Notes: generated by a model not told the origin, from the letters alone. A DNA stretch of 64,000 nucleotides from Cinnamomum chago (GCA_038049695.1 CP142451.1:30984001-31048000); one strand, 5' to 3'; counted from the stretch's first letter, positions 12,052 through 23,963 are shown. Numbers and translations are program-made.

Positions 12052-14412
12052 ATGCTCCCAGTATTTCATGGGCTAGACCAGGAAAACTCATATCAACATG
12101 TTAGGGAATTTGAGGACATTTGTGGGACCATGAGAATCAATCACATGACTGAGGAGGCCCTTAAACTTAGATTATTTCCTTTTTCCTTAAAAGAAAAGGC
12201 TAAATCTTGGCTTTATGCATTACAGGCAGGGTCCATCACTACATGGGCCAAGCTAGTCGAAGAATTTTACAAAAAATTCTACTCCAAGCAAAAAACTGCT
12301 TCGATTAGGCAGGCCATCAATGGATTCCATCAAATGAAAGGGGAGACACTTTACAGTTATTTGGAACGATTCAAGGACCTCTTAATCCAGTGTCCCCACC
12401 ATGGATTTGAAAAAATTCGATTAGTCCAAATTGTGTACGAAGGCATGGATTACCTAACCAAACAAATGGTGGAAAGTGAGAACCTTACACAGAAAACAAC
12501 AGAAGAAGCTTGGACATTTTTGGAAAATACAGCTGAAAACACATTGCAGTGGGCCCCTATCAAGAGGGAGCCCATCAAACCCACCATTCCTGAAAAAGGG
12601 GGGATGTTCAAGATTGAACCCAAAATTGAGGTAGAGGTCAAATTAGCCACTTTGGTAAGGAGAATAGAGGCCTTAGAGCTGAACCAAAAGCCAACTCCAA
12701 ACACTTTGGACTCATTAAGATATAATCAGGCCATGAATGGAGGGATTGACCCAACAACTTTGGGTCAGACCGAGTCTGTTGAGGAGGTTAATGCACTATA
12801 TCAAAACACTCGTTTTGATAATCATCAGAGGTATGACCCGTACTCTAACACTTACAATCTAGGTTGGAGGGACAACCCAGACTTTTCTTGGACCAAAGGC
12901 CCAACTCAAGGTGGCCCATCTCAGTCCACTCAATTTCAGCCCAATCAATCTCAAGTCAATGCCCCACCCGGTTTTCAAAAACTCAACTTCAACCCAAGTC
13001 CATTGACCCAGAGGGTAGATTCATTAGAAGAGGCCATGAAACTCATGTCTCAAACCACGACCCAATTGTCTCAGAGTGTGACTCAATTCCAGCAGATCAC
13101 TACTCAACTTTTGAATGGCCACACTCAAACTCTTGCAAAATTGGAATACCAAATGGGACAACTGGCTAACTCCATCAGTGCCAGAGACAAGGGAACCTTC
13201 CCTAGTCAACCCGAACCTAATCCCAAGGACCAAGTTGTTCATGATCCTAAAGGAAAAGTCCCAGAACAAGTTAAATCCATAATCACTCTTAGGTCGGGTA
13301 CACAGGTTGATAATAAGGTCAAACTACCCAAGGAACTTGATGAAGAATCAAGTAAGAAAGTGGAAACTGAGGAACCAAGTATGAATGCTGAACCCATATT
13401 AGAACCAGAGAACCCAGTCAATACTGAACCATCACCTAGTGAGCCCACTCCTAGGACCTATGTTCCCAAGGCACCATACCCACAGAGGCTAGGCCCAGCA
13501 AAATCAACTGTTCAGTTGGATAAAATGCTAGAAGTATTCAAACAAGTGCGGATTAATATCCCACTACTTGATGCTATCCAACAGATTCTGGCCTATGCAA
13601 AATTTCTAAAGGACCTTTGCACCTTCAAAAGGACAACTAATGTGCCCAAGAAGGCTTTTCTAGCCCAACAAGCTAGCTCGATTATTTCATGTCCAACTCT
13701 AATCAAATACAAGGACCCAGGGTGTCCTACCATTTCTTGTCAGATAGGGGACCATCACATAGAGAAAGCTTTGCTAGACTTAGGTGCCAGTGTGAACCTT
13801 CTTCCGTACTCTGTTTATGAAGAATTAGGTTTGGGAGAGTTGAAAAAGACCCATGTGACCATGCAATTGGCTGATGCATCAATTCGATACCCCAAGGGGG
13901 TAGTTGAAGACGTTCTTATCAAAGTCGGAGACTTTGTGTTTCCTGTCGATTTTGTTGTCTTAGATACCAAACACACATCTGGGGCTGAACCCAAAATTCC
14001 AATAATCTTGGGGAGACCATTCCTTGCCACCTCAAATGCCTTGATCAATTGTAGGCATGGAGTGATGCAAATTTCTTTTGGGACCATGACAGTCCAAGTG
14101 AACATTTTTAATGTCACTAAGCAACCTCCTGATGAGGATAATGGGGTTTTCGAAGTTAGTTACATTCGTGAATTGGTGGAAAATCACTTACCCCATTTGA
14201 AACTTGAAGATCCACTAGAGGCTTGTCTGGCCCACTTTGGACGTGATTTTGATATAGATGGCCACATTGAAAAGGTGTATGCACTACTAGATTCAACCCC
14301 ATTCATGGAAAAGAATAGGTGGCAACCTAAGCGAGAGATCTTGACCTCAATTTTGGAAGGTAAGTTTGTTTGGGATCCAGGTGGATTCCATGTTAGGTGT
14401 CAAATAGGGTAG
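12052..14412 (+). CDS. Gag-protease polyprotein of an Athila-like retrotransposon
   Basis: 786 residues. Residues 1 to about 170 are the Retrotrans_gag domain, which forms the virus-like particle; the motif series FHGL, EFEDICGTM, LKLRLFPFSLKEKAKSWL and W..LVEEFYKKF is clear. A long polar, glutamine- and proline-rich linker follows (about 200-500), with the LRSG motif near residue 410. The aspartic protease follows, with catalytic DLGAS near 575 and the flap-side IILGRPFLAT near 650. No zinc knuckle is seen, which fits this branch. The frame ends about 90 residues after the protease, just before reverse transcriptase would normally begin. The ATG at 12052 is internal to gag: the frame is open upstream, and the original N-terminus is at 11778-12029 in another frame. 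The protein looks otherwise undamaged. Confidence 0.9.
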   Translation: MLPVFHGLDQENSYQHVREFEDICGTMRINHMTEEALKLRLFPFSLKEKAKSWLYALQAGSITTWAKLVEEFYKKFYSKQKTASIRQAINGFHQMKGETLYSYLERFKDLLIQCPHHGFEKIRLVQIVYEGMDYLTKQMVESENLTQKTTEEAWTFLENTAENTLQWAPIKREPIKPTIPEKGGMFKIEPKIEVEVKLATLVRRIEALELNQKPTPNTLDSLRYNQAMNGGIDPTTLGQTESVEEVNALYQNTRFDNHQRYDPYSNTYNLGWRDNPDFSWTKGPTQGGPSQSTQFQPNQSQVNAPPGFQKLNFNPSPLTQRVDSLEEAMKLMSQTTTQLSQSVTQFQQITTQLLNGHTQTLAKLEYQMGQLANSISARDKGTFPSQPEPNPKDQVVHDPKGKVPEQVKSIITLRSGTQVDNKVKLPKELDEESSKKVETEEPSMNAEPILEPENPVNTEPSPSEPTPRTYVPKAPYPQRLGPAKSTVQLDKMLEVFKQVRINIPLLDAIQQILAYAKFLKDLCTFKRTTNVPKKAFLAQQASSIISCPTLIKYKDPGCPTISCQIGDHHIEKALLDLGASVNLLPYSVYEELGLGELKKTHVTMQLADASIRYPKGVVEDVLIKVGDFVFPVDFVVLDTKHTSGAEPKIPIILGRPFLATSNALINCRHGVMQISFGTMTVQVNIFNVTKQPPDEDNGVFEVSYIRELVENHLPHLKLEDPLEACLAHFGRDFDIDGHIEKVYALLDSTPFMEKNRWQPKREILTSILEGKFVWDPGGFHVRCQIG

Positions 14413-15943
14413 TTTCTTTTTCTTTCTTTTTATATATATCATTATTAGTTTAGGATATCTTTTGGTTTTTTTTTTTACTTACCTTGGACAGGGGAGCGCC
14501 ATGCAAAATCATCAGGAACTTCTTCCCTTTACCTCCTACAATTTCTTTTTCCTCATGTTACATTATCATTTTCTGCATGACATGCACAACATCGAGGACG
14601 CTTTCTAGTTTAAATTTGGGTGGGAACAAGCACACTTGTCCAATTTTTAGGTGTTTTTTTCCAATATTAGGCAAACTTTTTAAAAAAAAATTAAATTTAG
14701 GAAATTTTTTTTGTGCAATTTTATTTTATTTTTGAGTAGTTTTGAAAGGAATTGATAAAATTCAACGATGCTCGAAAACTTGGAATTTCAAAATTTTTGG
14801 AAGGAAGTAAAATGAAGGTTCATCTTTTCTAAAATATATCAAAATAGTACTAAACGTTGGTTTTCACTAAAACACGTATACATTTATCAAGATTTTGGAT
14901 AGGAAGCCTTGGTGTTGAATTTATAGTTTCTCAAGAAAGATGGGATGACTTTCTGAAGTCTAGCCTTGTAAGTCTACCTGGTTCATCGGGATGGTTAGGC
15001 CAACCAATACCATTGGATTAATTCAGACGAATTGAAAAAGGCTGCCTATTGTTTAGGGACTGCAAAAAAAAAAAAAAAAAAACAAGAAAAAAATAAAAAA
15101 AAGAAGTAATTGTTTAGTTAGAAGTTTAAAAAGAATAAAAAATTGTGACTACTTTGGGTTCGTAGCCTTTTTAACCCGAGCCAGTAAGCCCTTAAGGGTA
15201 TTTACATACCTAGTGCCCTAAAGACATCTGTTTTGGAAGTCATTGGCTGAATGCTCGTTACATGGGTTAATTAGAAAGCTTAAGGGACCTAAGCATTGCA
15301 CAGTCAGTGTGTTTGCCAAAAGAAAGAAAAAAAAAAGAAAATAGAGATGCATCTCGCGTCCTTTGAAAAAACAGTAGTGCAAAAGCCATCATGGTAGCCT
15401 TGAGAGGGAACTTATGAGACACTAAATCTAGGAAAGATCAGAGCATTTAAGGGAGAATTCTGTTTTCATGACATCATAGCGGAACATTTAAAAGATTGAT
15501 TGGATGTATACACTTGCACAAGGCACACAAAAGTTTGGTGTTTGAAAAATTAAAGAAAGAAAAGAAAAGAAAAGTTTGAAATTAGAAGGATGAACCGAAT
15601 TTTGAAAAGTCTGAGATTATGACTATTCTGGGTTACACAAAGAGTATCCGAGATAACTTGATTTCTTTTTTAAAAAGAAAAAAAAAGTTTCTTTGTTTTT
15701 ATTTCTATGTGTTTTTAGGATAAATGAATTTTGTGGGTATATTCACTGCAAACCCTCATGAGGTACAACTCGTCCACTAGGGGGAACCTAGGGGTTTAAG
15801 GGCTTGTTGCATACGCTAAATGCAACCGAGAACACCAGCGAAAGTGGTTTTGTTTTCATATTTACTTTCTTTTTTTTATATTATGTCAAAGAACTTCAAA
15901 CCTTTTTGTTCGCAACTTTTGCTAAGGGACTAGCAAAATGCTA
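14413..15943 (+). other. Non-coding 3' internal region of the Athila-like element
   Basis: It holds no reverse transcriptase, integrase or env-like frame. It includes the post-integrase-like tract near 14590-14630, an A-run at about 15063-15082 and several AAAG-rich patches. This is where pol is missing. Confidence 0.6.
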
Positions 15944-15954
15944 GTTGGGGGGTG
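15944..15954 (+). other. Polypurine tract of the Athila-like element
   Basis: A G-rich run (GTTGGGGGG) lies directly before the 3' LTR start at 15955. Such tracts prime plus-strand DNA synthesis. Confidence 0.7.
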
Positions 15955-17902
15955 TGTTGAGTTCATGAATTTGCACATTTACGCATCATTTTATGATGAA
16001 TTAGAGATTTAATTAGGTGAATTGCATCATTATTCATCTAATTTCATCATTTCATGCATTTTCACTTAAGAGCCTGAATTTTCATATTTTTCGTACATTT
16101 TCTGCATTAACTTAGATTGTTTTGCAAATTTTCTCCGAAGAGTCCCAATTGGAGTAGAACTCTGTCCGGATGGGTCCCGCTTCAATATGGGTTCTTCGGT
16201 ATTTAATGTGTTAAATTAGAATGTGCAGAAAATGAGAATTGCAGACCTCTGTCACGGAGCCCACTTTCAAGCACACATAGTTATCCTGCGCCCTGCATTG
16301 CTGAATTGAAGATTGAAAAGAAGAAAATTGAAGAATTCACCACGTGGACCCCACATACAAGACATATGCAAGTCAGTTGAAGAATCCTAACTACAGTAGA
16401 AGACTTCTCATAGGGCCCACTATTCAAACAAATGAAATGTCTCGCATGGCAGGGTCCACAATGGTTGCAAATTTGAAATTATTAATGGATAATTCAAAGA
16501 GTATCATTCTGATTGGAACAAAAGAAGAAGAAGAAGAGTTTCAATCATCCACATCTGATGTCCTCTCGAAAATGGAAGTTGTGCAGAGATAGAATCCATT
16601 GCAAATCAGATTTTAAAAGCTAATCTCGTTTTTCTCAGGACAACTTATCTTCAAATGGCCATAACTTTCAATCCGATCATCGGATCGATGCAATTTACCT
16701 ACCGTTGGAAAGGTTATTCAGAGTAGATACTCGTGGAGCCTAAGAATGTGCAAATCAGAGCTATATTGACAAAGTTATGGGTCCAGAGATTTTTATGTTC
16801 ATTTTTAGACGGGATTGCAATTAAATCCACACCGTTGATAATCAATTGCTACACATCCCTTATGGGATTCCATTTGAAGATTAGCCAAGCCACCCAGAGG
16901 TTTCCAGAAGCTTCCACCTCATTCAAATTCAAAAAGGATAAGAGATATACCTTATCAATGAAGATAAACCAAATCTGCAGAGAAAGTGTCTAGATTCAAT
17001 GTATCTGATAGATAACCGAAGAAATAAAATGAACCAAAAGGTAGCATACGAGAGTAACTCCCTCCCCTTGGACTTCCATAATGATTCTCTCTCCTCTTTC
17101 TCTTCTTTCTCTAATTAATAGAATTTAAGAATTATTTTTAGGTATTCTGGGCCCTGTTCCAGAACTAGGTTAGAAGAGTGTGAGAGAAAATTGTAATTGC
17201 CATGAAGTTCTTAATGAAAATCACACCTTTTGCAATGGAGGAGTAGATGCTTTGGATAGGAGCACAAAGTGAAGTTAAGTGATTTTATTTTTGTTCTATG
17301 TCTTTAATTTAATTTTTATGTCCCTATGATGCATGTTTAGTAGAATAATAGATCTGCCTTCGTGTCGCAGGCAAACCTCTGCTTTATACTTTAATTAAAT
17401 TTTTTTTTATCAGTTAATCTTCTTTTGATAGGATATACTTAGGTTTTTATACCTTTGATATTTTATGCTTAATTTGTTAACTGATGCTCAAAGTAATTTA
17501 TATTTTTATGAGGTGATGGAGATTTTGGGTTCTTATGCTTAATAATTGAATTTAAATATATATCTTCTGGATCAGAAACATTGAGTTGTTTCTTATCTGA
17601 GTTATTTATAAGACAAAAGACTAAATTAAAGTATATGGATTGAGAATTGAAATTAATTAATGGATTCTTTGTTGCTCAGATCTACCTTTATCATCAGTTT
17701 TATCCGTTCATCTTGCATAGTAGCTTTATCTCTCATTCAAATCTTGATTTATTTTTATTTTCATTATAAAAAAAATTCAGATTTTAATAATAAAAAAATA
17801 TTTCAGTAGTGCTCACTGTGGGATTCGACCTGTACTTGCCACTGTCTCAAAAGGACAGCTGTACACTTGCAGTATTAAAAGATTGAATTTAAATTCACAT
17901 CA
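15955..17902 (+). repeat. 3' LTR of the Athila-like element
   Basis: 1948 bp, starting TGTTGAG and ending CACATCA, followed by the aatta target duplication. It is about 4% different from the 5' LTR by partial count and shorter by a deletion near 16370. Confidence 0.93.
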
Positions 17903-18162
17903 AATTACATCATCAAAGTCAAAACCGTTGAGCAGTCCTCCCAAAGGTTTTATATTCAAAGTCACCTGGTATCAAACACTACGAATAATCCAAACAAAAA
18001 GGCAAAATGAACTAAAGGAACTAAACTGACAAATGATACATATAGGGGGTTCTAGGTCCAGTCTAAGTTCTCACTTGTGACTCATTATCAATACGAATAC
18101 AAAACAGTAATGGAACACACTCAAGGCATGCAGATAGAGCAACATAGAAGCTATGACACCAA

Positions 18163-19761
18163 TGTTCTGATTATTCCTACATCAAGAGATAATTACAATC
18201 CAAACCTAGGTCCTTGATTGCCTTCTATGTACATACATGTTACCATTCAATCTTGTGAAATACTAGGGTAACTGATGTTCTGTCATAATACCTTGGTGCG
18301 TCTGATGGTGTATGAAACCAATTCCGCTTGCATCATCGCACCTCCGACATGGTTTGTACCTTATATGCTTTTCGAACAATCCATGAGGGAATACCAACTC
18401 AAAAACCCATCATCATTGATCTCCTTATTAGTCCTCAGTAAACAAGGTTAAGAGTTCCAAACTAATTAAGTCCACAATCGTAAGCCAGAGTTCCTTTTAA
18501 ATAGGAAACACAAACCCTCTACAATTAGCCATCACTTGGGTGCGACTAGCCGTAAGGCAATAAACTTGTCAAACAAGTTTTAGATGCTATAGTACCACTT
18601 TGTCGGGTTAACCGTAGAATTACACTACGGCCAGCTACAGTTAGCCATAGTACAATTGATTGAAAAGTTGATATTTGCCTTTATAACCGTAGAACACCTT
18701 ATGATTAGCTTTCAATCTCTTACTGCTAATCATGGGATCTCCTTAGTTAAACATAAAGCTCCAATGACAACTCTACTTAACCGAATCGGTAGATTCAAGG
18801 GGAAATCACCCCATTCAATTAAGGGTCCTCAAACACCATGTGAGTGGGGCATTTCTAATCCCAAAACACCCCATTTACTCCCACATTAATGCCATTAAAT
18901 GAAAATGTTATTTTAACCTTCCCTTAAAAAAAATCCTTAAAACAATAAATGAACTTGTCCCAATGGTAGCTAAGGTGAAATCAATGAAGAATCATTCAAT
19001 CGAAGCATGCATAAGCTGAAAACAAAACCTATCTCAAACACCTCTCTAGAGAACCCAACTCTCGAAATCCACTTAAAAACCCAAACCCTACAACAAAACA
19101 AAGGAAAAGGAAGCTATTGAGCTAGCAAGCAACATCTATAACCACTATGAGATGGAACAAGAAGGACTAAGGAAGGATTAGCACACCAAAGGTTGAGGAA
19201 ATGGGAGAAGGACTTCGGAAAGATGATTGCAAGCCCTATGAGAAGCTTGATAGTGGCTTGGAGATCTCTTGTTTGCTCAGTGGAAGAAAGGAGAAGAGAG
19301 AAATGCAAGGAAGAGAGAAAGGAAGCAAGAACGAAGTAAAAGAGAGGAAAAAGGATAAAGATGGCTGCTCAGGGCTTGATCCATTTTTTGATGGTGGAAA
19401 AGCTTCCATGAATTACAAATAGATCCTTGGATCACTTAAGACTTAGGATGTGGGAAAATGAAGTGCTTCGAAGCGTCTGATAAAGAAGGGGCCTTAACGA
19501 AAAATGCTAAAAGTGATGAAATCTAGCCAATGCACCCAAAATCAATGAGATCCTGAAATTACGAAGAATCCCTCACAATTTTCCAAAATTGCAAACTACC
19601 CCACTACAAGTACTAAACTTACTCCAAACACTGCCAAAACCTCAAAACCATTAATCCAACCTCTAAACTAACTCATGTAGTCATTAAACACACTTAATTA
19701 ACTATAAATATAATTAATTAGATATAAACACACTTAATTAGGGTATGGTCTGATTCTTACA
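18163..19761 (-). repeat. Probable 5' LTR of a minus-strand LTR element, partner not found
   Basis: Read on the minus strand, the segment starts TGTAAGAATCAGACC and ends AATCAGAACA, and is followed at once by TTGGTGTCATAGC (plus 18150-18162), a decayed form of the common initiator-Met primer site TGGTATCAGAGC. A minus-strand TATA-like CTATTTAAAAGG lies near 18495-18506, placed as expected for an LTR promoter. The internal region runs to lower coordinates and is interrupted at 17903/8249 by the Athila-like insertion. I did not find the other LTR, so no duplication could be checked. Confidence 0.55.
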
Positions 19762-19766
19762 ATATG

Positions 19767-21714
19767 TTCAGGATTTCGAGAGAAACAAAATGACTAAAAT
19801 TGCATTGGAATTAGAAACCGGAAGACTAGGACAAGCAGTTTGACGCAAGTACGACACACGAGGTCAAGTTTTTTAAAATTCATAGAGACAGTAAAAAAAA
19901 TGTCAAATTGGGCCCAGGTATGCACCTGCACACCTCGAAAACCCAAAAAAATACACTATGGAGGCTTTTCTTGGGGCACAACAAAGTATACCCTCCCCTA
20001 TATTGCTGAATAGCCATCTTTTAAGGATCATATCTTCCTGGATACAGATTTGATTGATTTAGACTTAGGGTCTACACACAACTGCTCCACAAGAGTTTTC
20101 CAGCGATATATTGAGAACAAAAATCTAACCTATGGCCAGATCCAAAATCATGACTGATCAAAGTCTTCACAAAATTATGGAAAGGAGGAAAATTGAGGCT
20201 TAGGCGGGGGAGGTACCCCTGATTTCCCAAAATAGTCACATACGTGAAGGAAACTCACTCCATGCCCAAGATTGACCGAGAATTGAACATGGGACCCCCT
20301 GTCAAACCTAAAAAGACGAAAAAATAATTCCTAGAGCCGCATCTCCGTTAATACAAATTGGATTAGGGTGATATTGGAGTCCAAAAATATGTACTCAAAG
20401 ACTTTCCAATGGCGTATTATGGGCGAAAACCCAATGAATGGATTGAAAGTTATTGTTGTTCAAAGATTGCAAAGAAATTCAAGAAATGGAAAAAAGGCCT
20501 AGGTGTGGGAGAGTGCTTCCCCACACCCGGAAAGTACACTAAGGGCCTATATCTCCTATTTCTTTCTTAGAATTTTCGAAAAGAATTTGACATGTTAGGG
20601 TTTTTTGGACATGTGTGACGGTTTGTCCCCTAGCATTTGAAATGTCATGTTTCTTTCACCTGATTTTCAAATCTCAACCGCTTGAAAGGTCTCAAATGAC
20701 CTTTTGGAATTCTTGGGATTCCACCTTAAGGGATAGCTTTTGGAGAATTTGAATTTCCCTAGACATTTGTTCCTAGGGTTCTAATAAAGAAACTAACCTT
20801 AGGAATGGGAGGTACCATTTCCACCCCTAACATGGGCATGGAACCTCCTCTTTTCCCACTTATAAATTTGGCAACAAAACTGAGAGCCCATATCTCCCTT
20901 GGATACAGCTCCATGTGACAATCTTAGAGTCTACAAATATCTACTTGAAGAGATCTTTCTGGTGATATGTAGAACATCAAAATCTGATGGACGGTTCAAA
21001 ACTTATAGCAATTTCAAATTTCAACTATGCAAGAAAAAGAAGGGAAGATAACCGGGCATGAGAATGCATTCCCCCAGATGTGGAGGTACACTCTCCCATG
21101 CCCAATCTCTAGGTGTGGGAAGGCACTCCCCCACGCCTGGGACCAAGTTTAGGTGCGGAACACATCATTCTTCACCTGGAAATGCATCAGTCAACTTTTG
21201 AAGGCCATATATTCTGCGAGGAACACATCACTCGATCCTTTGATTTCTTGCTCTGACATCCTTGGTTTCCTTGGTGATATAAAGTATAGATTTACAATAT
21301 AGCATATAACTCGCATATACCAAGAGTTTCATTGTATCCCCCTTTGGAAGTTTCCTTTTCTTGCATTATCTCTCTTGTACGCTTTGAGTTCTATCCTTTG
21401 GCTTTCTGCTCTAAAATCCTTGAATTCCATGGTGATATAGAGTGTAACATTTATCATAAGGCGTGGCTCGCATATATGTAGAGTTTCAGTGTATAGCCCT
21501 CCTCCATTAAGATCTCCTGCAATAGTCTTAAGGGTCCTTTGGATAGGTTCTTCTCATCCAATACGGTTCTTGCCTAGGCTGGGAGATCCTTGCCTTCAAG
21601 GATTACCCCTTGCCTTCTACTGTGATTTGAGCACTTAGTATTGGATGTGTTTTGGGTGCGCATGTGCCACTTCCCCATTAGTGAATTCTACTTGAAGGTT
21701 TAAAAACCCTAATA
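19767..21714. repeat. Repeat-rich non-coding stretch with diverged internal modules
   Basis: No gene is visible. Three related blocks near 20015-20170, 20325-20470 and 20870-21040 each read roughly 'atatctcc...ggatacag...gagtctacaaatatctac...tttcyrgygatat'. Two more related blocks occur at about 21230-21345 and 21385-21505 ('tggtgatata...ctcgcatata...agagtttca'). Short palindromic words built on 'gtgggag...ctcccccac' occur between them. This looks like part of a retrotransposon or other repeat with internal duplications, but no ends could be fixed. Confidence 0.4.
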
Positions 21715-22706
21715 TGGTTTATGGTCCCGGATCAGATCTATGATATGTAGTTCAAAAGACGCCAAATAAATCAACAAAAACAAAATACCCATGCACCACA
21801 AGAGACAAACGATACACGTGGAAAACCCGATCTCGGGTAAAAAACCAAGGATCTTGGAACCTTGTCCAGGACAAACCAAGCACTAATAATTTGAAGATTA
21901 TAAGAGAACTTACAACCCTTCCCTAGTTGAGTCTCAACTTAAGAACTGCAAAACCACTCGCCGGCCACTCGCCATTCACCTTCAACCACGCTTGAATCTC
22001 AATCTGCAATCATGAAGCCACTTCAAGACGAAAATGAGTAGAAGGAATGAAGAACTGATCTCTAGATGATGAATCTTCATTGCATCAAGGAATGAATGAA
22101 TCTAGAGAAAAAGAGATTCTCTTATAGATCTGGAGTCGTCGTGTCTATCAGCGCCATCAGGACGAAATCGAGAACCCCTATAAATAGAATTTCTTTTTAG
22201 GGTTTTCGCCAAGAGAAACTTTCCTTTGTCCGTTCGAACGTGACTTAATGTTCATTCGAACGTCCAAGCATTCTGAAGGAACAATACACACAACTTCCGT
22301 TTGAGCGCCCATGACTTCCGTTCGAATGTAGGACCACTCGGATTTTTGGCTGAGCGATATTGAACAACTCCGTTCGAACGAGGATGCTGTCCGTTTGAAC
22401 TTAGGTCCTCTCGGATATTTGGCTTGCAAGAGTTGAAGAAATCCGTTCGAATGCAAGAGACGTCTGTTCGGACGTGAGGCTTCTCGGGTTTTTTTACTGG
22501 AGCATGATCTTCAGATCCGTTCAAACGAGAATGAGCACCGTTCAAACACTGAGCCTCTTCAGATTTCTAGCTTATAGCACTGCCTCAGATGCATTCAAAC
22601 GCGCAATCATCTTGAATTTTCTTTGAAGGTCTTGCATTCCATCCTATAAAATGAGAAAATACATCATGAATCCCAAGTTTTGTCCATTCCCATGAATATG
22701 CCAACA
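21715..22706 (-). repeat. Probable minus-strand LTR with an array of TTCGAA palindromes
   Basis: Read on the minus strand it starts TGTTGGCATATTCATGGG (from 22706), has a TATA-like CTATTTATAGGGG near 22178-22192, and ends in a stretch ('ggacaaggttccaagatccttgg', 'gatctgatccggga') that resembles the U5 end of copia LTRs. I could not find a matching target duplication, so the exact ends, and whether it is a solo LTR, are uncertain. Confidence 0.45.
22226..22615. repeat. Degenerate tandem repeat, about 70-75 bp unit, two TTCGAA-type palindromes each
   Basis: Variants of TCCGTTCGAACG occur in pairs about 16-22 bp apart, and the pairs recur about every 70-75 bp: near 22232/22251, 22302/22318, 22371/22390, 22441/22463 and 22517/22537, with a last single copy near 22590. 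Between pairs the units share 'tctcggattttttggctt'-like spacers. The array lies inside the probable LTR. Confidence 0.7.
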
Positions 22707-22816
22707 CACTCAAAACCTTACACTACTACTCGTACAGCAACTCTTTTTGAGAGCTTCCTCTTAGTGTTCAAACTCTTAGCAACCATAGTTTAAGGTTTTT
22801 TTTATTTATTTATTTT

Positions 22817-22819
<3 letters not shown>

Positions 22820-22853
<34 letters not shown>
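22820..22853. repeat. (TTA)n microsatellite
   Basis: About eleven TTA units after a T-rich tract. Confidence 0.9.
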
Positions 22854-22855
<2 letters not shown>

Positions 22856-23558
22856 GACGACTTGTAATTGAAGACTTGAGATCCCAGAAACACCTAGTCT
22901 ACCTAGATCTAGCGGGTTCATATAAGGGGCATTGACAGTCGTTAGGCTGGCCAAGAGTTTAATGTCGACCCAAATTCACTAGTTTTCACAAACTAAGTAC
23001 CTTGTGCTAAAATCAATAAAGAAACTTAATCTTGCCGATTTCTATTGTGTTTCGAACTTTCTTTCCATCTCTCTCAAATTAAGTAGCCTCTATTCTGCAA
23101 CTCCATCAAATTCATCTTTCCCTTTTGTGCAATTTCCATGCTCACAAGAAGTGGGGACTTCGCTAAGAATAGAACTCAGAATCATTGATTTTTCACAAAC
23201 TGTGTACCTTGTCCTAAAAATCAAAAAAGAAATTCAACTCTGCTAATTTATGTTATGCTGTGAGCTTTCTCTCCATTTCTTTCTTAAATTGAGTACCCTG
23301 TACATCAGCAACTCCCTCGATTCTTATTTTCCTTCTGTGCACATTTTACTATCATAATAACTAGCAAAATATGCTCATGCTAAGGAAATATAATCATAAT
23401 GCTAAGATTTAAAAAATAATAATGAAAATTTAATTATATTCAGATGATAAAAAAAAATTGAAGTTACAGCTAATTCTTAGAAAAATAACAATATATAATT
23501 AATTAATTTCTAAATGAGAGCGCTTCAATTTATCTAAAACCAAATGCAAATTTCAATC

Positions 23559-23561
<3 letters not shown>

Positions 23562-23591
<30 letters not shown>
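23562..23591. repeat. (GA)n microsatellite
   Basis: Fifteen AG/GA units, directly followed by the first copy of a palindromic direct repeat. Confidence 0.9.
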
Positions 23592-23594
<3 letters not shown>

Positions 23595-23595
23595 T

Positions 23596-23700
23596 GTAAC
23601 TGGTCCAGTTACGATCTGAGAGAACAAAATAAAGAGAAATAAAAACCCAAAAACCACAAAGAAAAAGACTTTGTAACTGGTCCAGTTACGATCTGAGAAT
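23596..23700. repeat. Direct repeat carrying a 17-bp palindrome
   Basis: GTAACTGGTCCAGTTAC, two 8-base arms around one base, occurs at 23596-23612 and 23673-23689, each followed by gatctgaga. The intervening part is A-rich. Its origin is unknown. Confidence 0.7.
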
Positions 23701-23891
23701 TTGTAAAGAAAAATAAGTTTGATAGTTATACACTAAGCAATTTTCTCATGATTAATCCAATAATGAAGGTTGGAAAAAGTGTAAATTCTGGGCTTGTGCT
23801 AATCCATTATCCATAGTATATTAGTATGTATGAAAGGACTGGATTAGCTAAAGGTGGTCCCACGCCCTTAGAAAAATGGGAGCAGAAATGG

Positions 23892-23921
23892 GGCATTTTC
23901 TAGAATTCCATGGAAATGTAC

Positions 23922-23963
<42 letters not shown>

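Larger units (their letters stand above)
8250..17902 (+). mobile_element. Athila-like Ty3/gypsy retrotransposon lacking pol (9.65 kb)
   Basis: This is a structurally complete LTR element. It has two long direct LTRs (8250-10228 and 15955-17902), a PBS at 10235, a gag-protease frame, a PPT just before the 3' LTR, and a perfect 5-bp duplication aatta at 8245-8249 and 17903-17907. The protein order gag then protease, the DLGAS protease motif and the LRSG motif before it match the Athila/Tat branch. No reverse transcriptase, RNase H or integrase frame exists between 14412 and 15954. The sequence near 14590-14630 ('aacatcgaggacgctttc', then a G-rich 'aaatttgggtggg') resembles the tract that normally follows integrase in Athila elements, so pol appears cleanly missing. 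The element could only move with enzymes from another copy. Confidence 0.9.

Noticed and set aside
19201..19422. 73-codon charged frame rich in K, E and R
   Set aside because: Lies within a probable LTR and has biased composition; no family match.
22178..22545. Minus-strand frames rich in serine and arginine
   Set aside because: Composition comes from the TTCGAA palindrome array.
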